Positions 37,099-49,544 of a DNA stretch of 64,000 nucleotides are shown here, in pieces. Made by a program: the position numbers and the translations under genes. The notes under the pieces were generated by a model. The model was not told the DNA's origin and did no database searches. It worked only from the letters and a program-made list of their open reading frames with translations. The stretch comes from Taxillus chinensis (lineage: Eukaryota > Streptophyta > Magnoliopsida > Santalales > Loranthaceae), in the NCBI GenBank assembly GCA_023512835.1, contig CM042091.1, forward strand, positions 168,031 to 232,030, written 5' to 3'. Within the stretch, counting starts at the first letter, position 1, and every line of letters begins with the position of its first letter.

Positions 37099-38606
37099 GA
37101 AAACCATATATAGGTATTCATGATTTTATAAAACCGGAAACAGAATGGGGTCGTGAGAGTCTGAATTCTGGCGATCGGAGAAAAGGGTATCCAAACGGTA
37201 TGGGTTGAGTAACCGGAAGCGGCAACACAACAAGAGCTCTGCAATTTAGGTGTTTCCGGGGGGAATTGAGACACCAAATGGGTGCTTTTTCGATTCAAGA
37301 GAAGAGTTGGTTACTTTTAGGGGAGGGAAGAATAGCTACTGTTTTACTACGACTTTCGGTGTTCCGTATACTGTATGAAAGCACTCTTGCTTGGAAGCAA
37401 TCTCTGGAAAAATACCCTGCTGTCTCTGTCGATACAACTCCCGGATCCCGGAAAGCGATAGCATGAAAGGGTACGTGATGCTCGGCTATGCTGGAAGTTC
37501 TGTCCAAGGTTTTGCGTTATTGGCTTCGGCGGTTGTTGCTGTTGCTTTCAGACGGAAACATAGGGGAAACAGGTTCGGTTCCAAGGGCTTTCGGAATCAG
37601 GTACACAACAGAGTGCATTGACTTGCTTTCGAAATCGAAGTGGGCCAGCTCCGCTCTCTCTCGGTGCTTATCCTGGAATTACACCGTGACTTGAGGTTGG
37701 ATAAAACGCAAAGGGGAAAACAACGAGTATGCGGAATGAACAGGTTGCTTTCGAACTGAAATGTGTCTGGATTCTCTTACCCTAAGAATGCGACCAGTGT
37801 TGAGCCGAGGCCCAGGCGTTATTCCCAATTCTTTGATGAAATGTGTATCTCGGTGGAAGACTCTTTTAACAGTGTGCATCGCTCGCCCCAGCTCTTTCCA
37901 CATTCTGTTAGAGAACCGAGAGTGCTTCTATAGAGAGTAAGAGTCCTTGTTGTTCTGTCTCGTAGTAACCCTTCCGTGAATTTCGTAGAGTTAGCTTTCA
38001 GGGCAAGGCATCTCTGTTTCTTGTCTCAAACTTGGTGGACCGGAAGAGATTTAGTAGAGTAAAGTGCACTCTGCTTTCAGGGGTGTGTGTAACCTTTTCC
38101 GAAGAGCAACTTCTGATACAACTCGCTTCGAAACAGATCGTTCACGCCCCATTCGATCCGGTATTCCCTTGTTCCCTGTACAATTCGGGGAATCCTCCTT
38201 TCGTGAGAGAGAGATTTCGTATTTCCGCTCCGAAAGAAGTGCCTGTATGGAATGTGACTGAACTGCTGTCTAACCCATGGGTCGGTCTCATAGATGTTCG
38301 GTGTACGGTCTTGTTACTGTAGGGGGGAGCGAGTAGTCTATTGGAATGCTATCGTTACCTGGATTCTCGATTCGCCGATCTCTTTTTGGTTTGTCTTATG
38401 TCCTAGAGGGAAGGGTTTGGCTCTCTTTCTTATAAGGTGTTTTGGAGAGTGGCACTCCAGCAAACGATTCGCTGTGATATTCTCGCTGTGGGTGTGTTCG
38501 GAAACCAACAAGAGGTTCTCCCCTATGAGTGTTTCGAAACAGCTTAAAGAAAGGAATGGAGAGTATCGGCGTCTTTCGGTTCTTCGTATTTTGGTAATGG
38601 GAGTGT
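37099..38606. other. Spacer between ccmB and nad4L
   Basis: No recognised gene. The frames (for example 38032-38322 and 38294-38626, plus) are of unknown type. ccmB and nad4L converge on this stretch from opposite strands. Confidence 0.5.
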
Positions 38607-38911
38607 TTAACCTTGAATGCTATTAATAAATTCGACAGCAATCGTGCCTCGGACTCGGAAAGTAATCACGAAAATGGCTAACCCAATAGCAGATTCAGCA
38701 GCTGCAACAGTTGGCACCAATGAAGCAAATGATTGACCCATAATATCATCCGAAGAAACGGAAAAGACCAAAAAGTTCGAATTCACTGCTAATAACATTG
38801 ATTCAATTGGCATTGACATAATAGGAATATTTCGTCTATTAAGGAGGATTCCCCGAATACCTAAAATAGAGATAATCATAGAAAATGTGCTAAATATTTG
38901 ATAGGATCCGT
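38607..38911 (-). CDS. nad4L: nad4L, NADH dehydrogenase subunit 4L (2-nt insertion near the start)
   Basis: Small three-helix membrane subunit of complex I. The frame carries [54 protein letters not shown] and [20 protein letters not shown], and ends VEFINSIQG with a stop at 38607. The usual start is an edited ACG at 38911-38909 (ACG GAT, matching MDLIKY). Between it and FSMII the DNA has two extra bases (TTTAGCACA for TTTCACA), so that frame meets TGA after 11 codons. The first in-frame ATG is at 38879-38877 and would give a 90-residue protein, about ten short. Editing of S codons to L or F is expected. Confidence 0.93.
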
Positions 38912-40187
38912 TTCGGTAACATAGAATGCAAGAGAAATTCAAAAGAGCATACAGGAACGCACCATCAATGAGCCCAAGAATGCGATACCTTTCCGCACAC
39001 TGGAACAGACAGCGAAACACCTTATCTTTTTCATCAATGCCGAGCCCTTCGGTCATATTCATTTCATAAAGAAATCCGAGAGCGCTACCTGGAAAAACGA
39101 GTGGTTCGGTTGTTAGGAGAGCAACACTACTTGGAAAGCATCTGAGAGGAGAGTGTGCTTCAAACAAGACGAGTGAAAGCAGTTTACTTCCCGGAACGGA
39201 GGGAGACTTGGCTGCTCGGCGGAATACCTCTTACGAATCTGTCCGCTGCTGCGCCGCTTACTTAACCGATATGGGGCTGGGTAAAGGGATCTGAATATCG
39301 TATCGTCCCGGTAGACCGTAACCGTAGTAGCATGATTGACTCGGTACACTCTTTAAAAAGCAAAACACCCTGAATAAACTCTTCTCGCTCCAACTTCCGC
39401 TTCCATAGATAGACGCTCGGGCATCGTAACGACACACTCGGAAAAACAGAGCCTATAAAGGGGCTGGAAGCACACTTAAGAGAGCAACCGGAGAGCTTTG
39501 CTTTCACTACGGGTACCCTTAAGCTTTTGGAGGGCGTAGCATGATTAGGTGCTTTCATGGGGAAACCTAAGAGGGCGTAGCATGCTTTTGCGTACCACCA
39601 ATAGCAGAGAGAACTCGAGAGAATCCAACAATCTCCCCGGGGCGAGGTTTCACGCACTTAAGAGACTGCGTTAAGAGAGTTCCTCTACAAGGCTGCATTC
39701 TCTCTTATTGTGTGTAAGAAGCTCTCGCTTTCCGGTGTTCTAAGAGCATCTCTCAACAGTGTTCCGTGCCCGGCCAACAAGAGGTTTCATTCTCGAAGTT
39801 TCTCTCCGAACAGAAGCAGAACTCTTTCAAGCACAGCGGCAACACAACACTAGCTCTGCAATCCAATCGGAACGGAGAATCGCTTTTACTCCCACGGACT
39901 CGATGTTTTTCCGACCAACAAGCTTGGAAACTGGAAATCTTGCTTTTCGGCCGAACGGTTGCTGGGGCTGCTATCGCATGGATGGTGTTTGACGCGTATG
40001 CATCTTTTCTCTATGAGAGTTCTCGGCGGGCTTACAAATGTGCTCTTTCAGATCCGCTCTCCTAGGCTGCTAAACGAAATAAGTATAGAATACCGTGTAT
40101 CCATTCCATTCCATTTATGAAATACCAATGATCGTAACGGTGCATTCTTTATAAGAGCGATTTCCTATCTTGGGAGTATTGACTTCT
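38912..40187. other. Spacer between nad4L and trnfM
   Basis: No recognised gene. An overlapping pair of frames at 39759-40065 is of unknown type. It includes 39435-39463, the source-like copy of one half of the junction at 25571-25623. Confidence 0.5.
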
Positions 40188-40262
40188 TGCGGGGTAGAGG
40201 AATATGGTCAACTCATCAGGCTCATGATCTGAAGATTGCAGGTTCAAATCCTGTCCCCGCCT
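40188..40262 (+). tRNA. trnfM-CAU: Initiator tRNA-fMet (CAU)
   Basis: GCGGGG and CCCCGC acceptor arms with an unpaired first position, as in initiator tRNAs. The D arm has TAGAGGAATATGGTCAAC, the anticodon CAT sits in GGCTCATGATC, and the T arm is GCAGGTTCAAATCCTGT. It is the native mitochondrial trnfM, with one or two extra bases in the D loop. Confidence 0.92.
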
Positions 40263-41497
40263 TTTAATATCACTGTCGTACTGGAAACAGACTTAAAGAA
40301 AACTCTCCGGCCGGAAAGAGAGCCCTATCTCTTATGAGTTTTGTTTTACGGCAACCCATAGCGCTACCCTTTGTGAAAACTCTTTATGTCGAGAGACAAC
40401 CGGCTTTTCTTTTCACTTGTGTCCTGGCAGCCGCTCTTTCTTTGTTATATATATATATATGAATGGGCGGAGCGTAAGCGTAATGGATGACCCAGCGCTT
40501 TTGGAGCACTCAAAAGGAACCTTTTTCAGAGAGCTTTGGCCTACGGAAGAAGTGAAGCAGAATACTGGGAGCAAACACAATCGATTTCTTCGAGACTTTT
40601 TTGAATGGAGGAGAACGCTTTGATAGCCGCTTTACTGCTGCCCCCACCCCAGACGACAGCAGGGTATTGAAATCTCCAATATGAGATATGGAACCCGAGC
40701 TTGCACGACTACGGAAAGCAAGAGAAGGTGCACTTCCAGGAGGAGAGTTTTTCTTGTTTCGGAGTTAACATAGGGTGTTTTGCTCTTTAAAGAGTGTACC
40801 GAGGGTGCACTGGTAAGGGTAGTGTTGGGAGATGGCGTATCCGCCCCACCGCTTTTGTCTTATTCTGGTGATTTCTTCGATACACTGGCATCTGCTTTTG
40901 AAAGAGTGGTGCGTGACTTCTCGTGCTTTTAGGAGCGGAAATCGAAAACCGCCGGATAGCTCTTTCCGTACACAGTAGAAAAGTGCCGGACCCGGTCCCG
41001 TTTTCTTTCATAAAAGCTCAGAGCACGGGCCAGCATAAAGATGTCTGCAAGAGAACTGCCGTAACAAGACTGAAAGCACTTAACGAGAGAAAGATTCAGA
41101 GGAGAAGAGTAGATCACATGATCGGCACCCATTCGTTGGACAGGATACGCTGCAAGTCTAACTCGTTCATTAAGATGTTTTCGGAACTCTGTCTGTTTTC
41201 TCTGTAAGGTAGTAAAGCCATTGAAAGACTATATCTATAGCACCAATTCGCGCCCAGCTCCAAAGAGATTGCTTCTTCCGAAGTCGACACAGAGTTTGCT
41301 TTTTTACGAATGAAGGGTGCATACGCTTTACCGGAACGCGGCCTAAGTCATGCTGCGCCTGTACCTTTTGTAACTCGGGAATATCCCTGGACAAGGGGAC
41401 AGACTCTCCCTGTCACGGCAGCCCTATACCGCATGCGTATTCGGATTGTGTTGTGTACCACTGGAGAGACACACAATCTCTTACGGTGTTCGGCGGA
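40263..41497. other. Spacer between trnfM and repeat copy 2
   Basis: No recognised gene. A TA microsatellite lies at about 40446-40460. 41058-41093 is a direct copy of 5382-5417. Confidence 0.55.
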
Positions 41498-42839
41498 CAA
41501 AACACGTAAGTGGAAATACAGAGCTCTTGTTTCCGCTTCCGCTTCCGGTTACTCATAGGGAGAGTCTACACGTTTGGGTTTCGGGGCAGCGAATAGAGTG
41601 CACTTCCACCCATATCTCGCGTCACGTACTAGGGTGGTGCTACCTACTCTGTCTTCCAGGCGCAATAAGAGTGGGGTGGTATACGCGCAAGCACACACAC
41701 ACACACCCGTTCACCCACTCCGAATACAAGACTCGTAGGGTAGACCATCCACTCCGGAGATTTCACTTCGTAATCCCTTGTCAATTCTTTTTTTGAGTCA
41801 ATACACACATACAGGTGTTGGGTCCTATTCAGTCCGGATCGAATCGCCTAGCCTTCGCTCTATACTTCTCTCTTCGATCTCAATGAAAGACAGCATTGTT
41901 ACCTACCTGACTAAAGCCAGTGTTCCGTAATCCCAAGCTCCGGACATCTAGCTCCATAAACCGAATTGTGTGTGCCCGATGGGTCTATACTTCTGTATTT
42001 GTCTGTTGAAAGACAGCATTGTTTTGTAGCTCTACGTACCCCGCGAGCGTCCAACACTGCTTTCGGCGGAATTGCTAAGAGAATCTCCAGTGGTTTGCTG
42101 TGCTGTGCTCTCAAAATGTGCCTTGGAGATCCGCTCTATTATGATTTTCCGGGTGGGACTGTCATGGCTTGAAGAGTAACTGCATTGGACCGACCATATC
42201 TGAAAGTCTGTCTCGGTATCGCCCGGTACAACTCTTGAACTGCGGAGGTTGCAAGCACAGCGGCAACACAACAAGAGCTAGATGCCGGAACCTCTAGTAC
42301 TAGTGCTTTCTCTTCTAGAAAAACAAGAGACTGACTATAGGCGGCAGTCATACGCCGGTGCTCAAGAGCTACTCTTTCTCTCAATGAAATCCATATGCTT
42401 TTTCTTTCTGACTCCCGATTCCATTTCATAGGCTCCGCTGTCAGAAGAGTATCCGCTGCATAGTCTCGTACGTTCACCCACTCCGGATACAAGTACCGTC
42501 CATTCCCATACGGTTTCCCCCAGCCGTATCACCCGAAGCCTTCCCCAAAGCTCCGGTAGTACACCTGTCATGCTGTTACACCGTATTCCGGGCACACTCA
42601 ACAATGTGAAAGAACACGCTAATTACACATGAAATGGTAACTGAAAGCTACTTGACACATTACATGGTAACAGAAAGCTCAGTAATGACACATGACATGG
42701 TAACTGAAGAGCCCGGAGCGTAACCCGGAGAAATCGCTACCCTGTTTCCATTCCTGTCCAGTATGCTACTGTCCTGTCCTTTCCATTCCTTTCCAGTATG
42801 CTACTGTCCAGTCCAGATACCGAGCCTTTCTCTCGTTAA
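41498..42839 (-). repeat. 1.4-kb dispersed repeat, copy 2 (inverted, left end truncated)
   Basis: Reverse complement of 5393-6824, but it starts at caaaacacgtaag and so lacks about 90 bp present in the other two copies. It includes the CA microsatellite at about 41694-41706. Confidence 0.93.
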
Positions 42840-44465
42840 TTCGCCTTTTTTAGGCTATAGAAAGAGAAGACAATACCTTTCGCTTCGCTCTTTCGCTTGC
42901 GTATTCCACTATTTCCGAAATGTATTCCCTGGGGGTTGGTGCTACCGAGTTCAGATCGTGACTCCTTTCCAGAAAGATTCTCTCCGCTTAGAGCTTCCCT
43001 CTCTTGTTGTGTTTAACAATGACTCTCGCTACACAGCCAAACGACAGACTCTCGCTCGCCCTATACCCTTCTTCATGCAGTTCCACACATCCCAACAAGT
43101 ACCGTCCCGCCGTGGACTTCCCACCCTCCTATTCAGTCCTGAGAGTTTTGAGCTTCGTACGGGCTTGAGTTTTCTCTTACACACCCGTATACCATCTGAT
43201 GTTGATTGAGAATGCCGGGCCGCTGGGTTCAGTCTTTACTCTGCTCTCAAGTCTTCTTATGATACAAAAGGTGTTAGTGATTCTCTTCTCTTACAGCGTT
43301 TTCTCGGAACACTTGCCAGACTGAAAGCACAAGCCTACCCATTCCGAAGTGACACTACTACAATAAGAGAAGTAGAGTAGTCCCGCATCAAGAGTCCGAA
43401 AGGACACTCCGAATAGACCTTGCTTCCTTGGACAGAATTACGGAATGCGAAATGGAATCGAGCGTACCTTTTGTTGGGCCTCGCCGATAGGAACCGCAGT
43501 AACCTAACGTGTATTCCTTCCGGGCATCCCGAGCTTTATTAGAGAAGCCTTTCAAGAAGAGCGAAGCGAAGAGGTCTCTCAGTAGTGCTCTATAGAGTGA
43601 AGCCAGACAGGCCACCCATTTCGGATTGGATACAACGCTGTAAGAGAAGAGAATCACTAACACCAGACTCATCTTAATAGATACGGAACGGAACCGCTAC
43701 GCTTTTCTTAGGTACCTTTCTTAATCAGCAGACAGACTGAAAGCAATCCCGAGGGTGACAGCCCGACAGAAGGGGGCAGCTAGCAAGTGGTTGGTGTTTC
43801 ACTCTTGAACTTCCCGGTTTCGACCGACCTCTTTCTCTCGCTGTCGCTTTATACAAGATAGTACTTTGTGCATGCAGTGGATGGAATCGGAACACACTTT
43901 GGGACTGGAAACAGTCTTCTAAGAAGTATAGCATCTTTTCGAACTTAAGAGAGGAAGCACTCTTGACCCGCGTTGCTCGAAGTTGGGCGAAGCGATCTAT
44001 TCGAGAGGGAACTTACAAGTCTGCATGAAGTGAGTGGAACATTTTTTCATGGGAGAAGGCAAGTCGGTCCCTTACAAGTGGCAATCTTTGAAGAGAGTTT
44101 GCGTACCGCGGCGTTGGATTCAAGGAATTTCTGACCTTTCTTTTTGAGTTGAAGAGAGTTTGCGTACCAATTTCGGCCTCTTAGATTCTGCTTTTGGAAA
44201 GAGGAGAGTTGTTTGTTGCTCACGCAGTTCGAAAAGAGAGCTATACTAGGAAAGAGCCTCTGTCTTCAACCCCGCTGGGTTCTCCGGTTGCTATAATATA
44301 TGGGTGGTGGGGGATCGGCGACCGCCTCTTTAAAACCAGAAGAAAAGCCTATAGATAGGGGAAGTAGTACCTCCGGATTCTCTTCCCTATACAATATCGA
44401 GGTACTCTCGCCACTCTCCCAAACATCCGGACCCTCCTTTCTTAGGGAAAATAGAAACACCTCCT
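42840..44465. other. Spacer upstream of atp6
   Basis: No recognised gene. A perfect 30-bp inverted pair lies at 43271-43300 and 43634-43663. The atp6 frame can be followed upstream without stop only to about 44350, with no ATG. Confidence 0.5.
43271..43663. repeat. 30-bp perfect inverted repeat pair with a 333-bp loop
   Basis: Arms 43271-43300 and 43634-43663 are exact reverse complements (gtgttagtgattctcttctc at the start of the left arm). No gene is recognised in the loop. Confidence 0.9.
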
Positions 44466-45247
44466 ACGCCGGAATCGAAGGTTACGCCCCAAAGTCCACT
44501 TGAGCAATTTGAGATTTCTCCATTGCTCTCTATGAATATAGGGAACTTGTATTTCTCATTCACAAATCCAGCATTGTTTATTTTGCTAACTCTCTGTTTG
44601 GTCCTACTTCTTTTTCATTTGGTTTTTAAAAAGGAGGAAACTCAGTACCAACAAAAGCATTTCAATCCTTCTTAGAGCTATTTTATGATTTCGTGCCGAA
44701 CCCGGTAAACGAACAAATAGGTGGGTCCGGAAATGTTAAACAAAAGTTTTCCCCTCGCATCTCGGTCACTTTTACTTTTTCGTTATTTCGTAATCCCCAG
44801 GGTTTGATACCGTATAGCTTCACTGTTACAAGTCAATTAATTATTACTTTGGCTCTTTCTTGTTCTCTTTTGATTGGTATTACTCTCGTTGGATTTAAAA
44901 GAAATGGGCTTCAATTTTTAAGCATCTCATTACCCGAAGGAGTCCCACTTCCATTAGCGCCTTTTTTAGTACTCCTTGAGCTAATCCCTCATTGTTTTCG
45001 CGCATTAAGCTCAGGAATACGTTTATTTTCGAATATGATGGCCGGTCATAGTTCAGTAAAGATCATAAGTGGGTTCGCTTGGACTATGCTATGTATGAAT
45101 GAGCTATTTTATTTCATAGGAGATCTGGGTCCTTTATTAATAGTGCTTGCATTAACCGGTCTGGAATTTGGTGTTGCTATCTTACAAGCTCATGTATCTA
45201 CGATATCAATCTGTATTTACTTAAATGATGCTACCAATCTCCATCAA
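44466..45247 (+). CDS. atp6: atp6, ATP synthase F0 subunit a (frameshift near the start, end at gap)
   Basis: Membrane proton-channel subunit of ATP synthase. Segments before the shift: SPLEQFEISPL, MNIGNLYFSFTNPALF, LVLLLFHLVF. After it: NEQIGG, GNVKQKF, IPYSFTVTSQLIITL, GVPLPLAPFLVLLELIPH, CFRALSSGIRLFSNMMAGHS, IISGFAWTMLCMNE, LALTGLEFGVAILQAHVS, and IYLNDATNLHQ. At about 44631-44636 AAAAAGGAGG lacks one G compared with the expected KKGG codons, so the upstream frame meets TAG and the body is one base off. Possible edited ACG starts are at 44466 and 44484. The CAA at 45245-45247 could become UAA by editing, the usual plant atp6 end. Otherwise the frame stays open to the N run at 45401. Confidence 0.93.
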
Positions 45248-45400
45248 GAAATTTTAATAATTGCACAAAGTAAGCTCCGGCACGTAAGGTCTATGATGAA
45301 CCGTCTTCTTCCGATCTCTATACATAGTCTTTTATTGATTTATTGTTGTATTCCCTTCTCTTTCGTAACGCAGCTTCTCCGGCACAACATAGAGGGATTC

Positions 45401-45900
45401 NNNNNNNNNNNNNNNNNNNNNNNNNNNNNNNNNNNNNNNNNNNNNNNNNNNNNNNNNNNNNNNNNNNNNNNNNNNNNNNNNNNNNNNNNNNNNNNNNNNN
45501 NNNNNNNNNNNNNNNNNNNNNNNNNNNNNNNNNNNNNNNNNNNNNNNNNNNNNNNNNNNNNNNNNNNNNNNNNNNNNNNNNNNNNNNNNNNNNNNNNNNN
45601 NNNNNNNNNNNNNNNNNNNNNNNNNNNNNNNNNNNNNNNNNNNNNNNNNNNNNNNNNNNNNNNNNNNNNNNNNNNNNNNNNNNNNNNNNNNNNNNNNNNN
45701 NNNNNNNNNNNNNNNNNNNNNNNNNNNNNNNNNNNNNNNNNNNNNNNNNNNNNNNNNNNNNNNNNNNNNNNNNNNNNNNNNNNNNNNNNNNNNNNNNNNN
45801 NNNNNNNNNNNNNNNNNNNNNNNNNNNNNNNNNNNNNNNNNNNNNNNNNNNNNNNNNNNNNNNNNNNNNNNNNNNNNNNNNNNNNNNNNNNNNNNNNNNN
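45401..45900. other. Assembly gap of 500 N
   Basis: Exactly 500 N, the usual placeholder for a gap of unknown size. It lies 150 bp after the conserved end of atp6. Frames drawn across it are meaningless. Confidence 0.99.
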
Positions 45901-46260
45901 AAGAGGGTTGTGTTGTTTCTGCTCGTACCAACTCTTATGCTTTATCCTTATTAAAAGAATAGCTGCCAGTTCTCTTTTAGACAGCTCCCGGAAACCTCTA
46001 ACAGAGAAGTCTCTTCGTTCTCTCTCTCTTTTAAGAGATTGGTGTACACCCATACGGTCGGTACTCTCTCTCTCTACGAGATGCATTGCTCGATCTTTAA
46101 GAATCTTTCCGTTAAAAGTTAGATGTTTCCTCTATTCATAACTCTGTTCCGCTCAATCTCTTAAAAAGTGCGTTTACTGGGAGTCCTGTAGTAGTGTTTC
46201 TGTTTATCTTCGTAGTTTACAGTGCTTCATCATAAAGTAAAAGCAGATCTCTCTCGTATG
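45901..46260. other. Short spacer between gap and trnD
   Basis: I see nothing recognisable here. Confidence 0.6.
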
Positions 46261-46334
46261 GGGAATGTAGTTCAACTGGTTAGAGCACCGCCCTGTCACG
46301 GCGGAAGCTGCGGGTTCGAGCCCCGTCAGTCCCG
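46261..46334 (+). tRNA. trnD-GUC: tRNA-Asp (GUC), chloroplast type
   Basis: GGGAATG pairs with CAGTCCC with one mismatch. D arm TAGTTCAACTGGTTAGAGC, anticodon GTC in CGCCCTGTCACGGCG, T arm TGCGGGTTCGAGCCCCG. It is very close to plastid trnD-GUC. The third copy of the 1.4-kb repeat starts on its last bases (46331). Confidence 0.93.
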
Positions 46335-47753
46335 ATCGGCGAGTTATGGGTTCTCCGGCCGTACAATCATACGCGATACGGCAACGGCATCAGTCTCTGC
46401 GCATCCAAAACACGTAAGTGGAAATACAGAGCTCTTGTTTCCGCTTCCGCTTCCGGTTACTCATAGGAGAGTCTACACGTTTGGGTTTCGGGGCAGCGAA
46501 TAGAGTGCACTTCCACCCATATCTCGCGTCACGTACTAGGGTGGTGCTACCTACTCTGTCTTCCAGGCAATAAGAGTGGGGTGGTATACGCGCAAGCACA
46601 CACACACACACCCGTTCACCCACTCCGAATACAAGACTCGTAGGGTAGACCATCCACTCCGGAGATTTCACTTCGTAATCCCAAACAATTCTTTTTTGAG
46701 TCAATACACACATACAGGTGTTGGGTCCTATTCAGTCCGGATCGAATCGCCTAGCCTTCGCTCTATACTTCTCTCTTCGATCTCACTGAAAGACAGCATT
46801 GTTACCTACCTGACTAAAGCCAGTGTTCCGTAATCCCAAGCTCCGGACATCTAGCTCCAGACACCGAATTGTGTGTGCCCGATGGGTCTATACTTCTGTA
46901 TTTTCTCTTGAAAGACAGCATTGTTTTGTAGCTCTACGTACCCCGCGAGCGTCCAACACTGCTTTCGGCGGAATTGCTAAGAGAATCTCCAGTGGTTTGC
47001 TGTGCTGTGCTCTCAAAATGTGCCTTGGAGATCCGCTCTATTATGATTTTCCGGGTGGGACTGTCATGGCTTGAAGAGTAACTGCATTGGACCGACCATA
47101 TCTGAAAGTCTGTCTCGGTATCGCCCGGTACAACTCTTGAACTGCGGAGGTTGCAAGCACAGCGGCAACACAACAAGAGCTAGATGCCGGAACCTCTAGT
47201 ACTAGTGCTTTCTCTTCTAGAAAAACAAGAGACTGACTATAGGCGGCAGTCATACGCCGGTGCTCAAGAGCTACTCTTTCTCTCAATGAAATCCATATGC
47301 TTTTTCTTTCTGACTCCCGATTCCATTTCATAGGCTCCGCTGTCAGAATAGGGCTCCGCTGCATAGTCTCGTACGTTCACCCACTCCGGATACAAGTACC
47401 GTCCATTCCCATACGGTTTCCCCCAGCCGTATCACCCGAAGCCTTCCCCAAAGCTCCGGTAGTACACCTGTCATGCTGTTACACCGTATTCCGGGCACAC
47501 TCAACAATGTGAAAGAACACGCTAATTACACATGAAATGGTAACTGAAAGCTACTTGACACATTACATGGTAACAGAAAGCTCAGTAATGACACATGACA
47601 TGGTAACTGAAGAGCCCGGAGCGTAACCCGGAGAAATCGCTACCCTGTTTCCAGTACTGTCCAGTATGCTACTGTCCTGTCCTTTCCATTACTTTCCAGT
47701 ATGCTACTGTCCAGTCCAGATACCGAGCCTTTCTCTCGTTAAGTGCTTTCAGT
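46331..47753 (-). repeat. 1.4-kb dispersed repeat, copy 3 (inverted)
   Basis: Reverse complement of 5393-6824 over its full length. It abuts and overlaps the last four bases of trnD. It carries the CA microsatellite at about 46598-46610. Small indels separate it from copy 2, with which it is in direct orientation. Confidence 0.94.
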
Positions 47754-49544
47754 GAAGTTGGGAGTGAGCGCTTTTGAGAAAACCCTCTCTCTCTCTCTCA
47801 ACAGGGAAGGGGACAGGAGAGATCTAACTGTAAGGAAGCAAGTGTCTCTCAGGGAGGTTCAAAAGAGAATTACGTTGCGCCATCCAGAGACTGTATGCTT
47901 TCAAGGGACCCTCTCGACAAGACTCTATGCAGCAGAGAGCAGACTTGATGACGTGCGGATGCAATACCTTCCGTATTTCTCTTATAGTGGAAAAGGAGGT
48001 TTCCCCGGAAAGCAAAGTCCAGCCCGACCCGATAGGTTGTTCTCATGCGAGCTCTGAAAGCACCTGTTCTCTAAGCCAACCCAGAGCTCCCGAAACGAAA
48101 GGCGTGCACGGCGGAATGTGCACTTCAAGGAAAAGAGAGGTATACTTGTCAATAGACAACTCTGACTCCAGTCTCTTCAGTACCACTTGGAAAAGGAAAT
48201 GCTGCGACTGGTGCTTTCCCAATAGGAGGCTCTCCCTTGAAAGCAGACACTTCCCTCCTTTTAGAGTGTTCTTTTTGGAACGAGTGAAACAGAGAATCTC
48301 TATAGCTCGACGAGAGATGACATCGGTTACTCATAGCGGAGAGTAGTACACAAGAGGCTACCCCGTACGGCGGAAACACCTCTTCCAACACACGCACAGT
48401 AAAACCCGCGAGATTTCATAAGAGAGTTGGGGCGGCGCGTCTGTCATTCAAAACAAAAGCCGAATTGGGAAAAGAGGCAGCAATGAATGGCTCGTATTGT
48501 CGATAGGAGAAGGTGTAGCGAATTACCTCCCGAATCAGATACCTTTGGGCCGCGTATTCTCTTGTATTGTGTACTGTCCAGTCCCATAATAGATATCCCG
48601 TTTTCCCTGAGTCGCCTATAGACTGCTGCTGCTCTGACGCCCTTCGTAACTCTCCTATTAGCGGGGTTTGGGTGCTCTATTTTACTTGCTGGATTGGCGA
48701 CCATCATCCGAAAGGCGATACGACGGGATCTATGCTCTCTGTCAGTAAAGTCTGGGCTAGAACTCTCCTTCAAATCTGGACTTTTATTGGTGGTCGGTAC
48801 CCTATCCTCCAAAAGTGCTCCATCTTCAATAGAGCTATTGCTGTCGTCGGACCGCTCACTCCTAGAAACGCGGTTTTAACAATTGTGCGTGTGACCATAT
48901 CCATAGCGACAATATCACAGGGAAGGGTTTGTTGGCTCTCTTATAGAGTCTTTAACAACCAGAAAAGAGAGCAGCCAGAGTACCAGTATTAAAGAGCGAA
49001 GCGAGAACTGCTAACTAAAACTCTAAGAAAAGCTTGTATCCGAATTCGACAAATGAAACAACAGTGGGGCCGCCAGACGCCTATTCGTTAAGAAAACTCT
49101 TTATAGTGCTTATACAGTAAAACAGGTAGCTCATAAAGTTGCTGCCATGCTTCCCTTTGCGTCCGTTTGACTTTGATCCCGCGCGAGACCAGACAGACCT
49201 CTCTTACAAAGATACTAGCACCTCCGACCGACACTCTTTCAAAAAGAACAGCTCTCTAGTAACATAGAAAATGCTGGGCTGTACGATGTATGCATTAGAG
49301 CGCAGTCGCAGTTTAACCATACAGTTTGCGGCCGACTTGGTCTACAAGACATCAAATCCGTGTAGTGTATAGCGAAACCTTTCTTTGTTGGCTTCACGGA
49401 AAAGGTACGTACCCTTTCTTCTCTAGAGCACATCCCCCCAGTTTCGGAGGTCTCCCACTATTCGGAATACTCTTGCTGCTAAAACGAGTTCTGTTGTTTC
49501 CTCTTCAAGAGCTAGCAGCCCCTCTCAAGAAAGACACCACACTA
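47754..49544. other. Spacer upstream of the sdh3 fragment
   Basis: Contains a CT-rich run near 47787-47800 and a 141-codon frame at 48567-48992 overlapping a minus-strand frame of similar size. Neither is assignable. Confidence 0.5.

Noticed and set aside
45332..46141. Long frames of about 200 to 480 codons across the N run
   Set aside because: The middle is 500 unknown bases; only the atp6 part before 45247 is supported.
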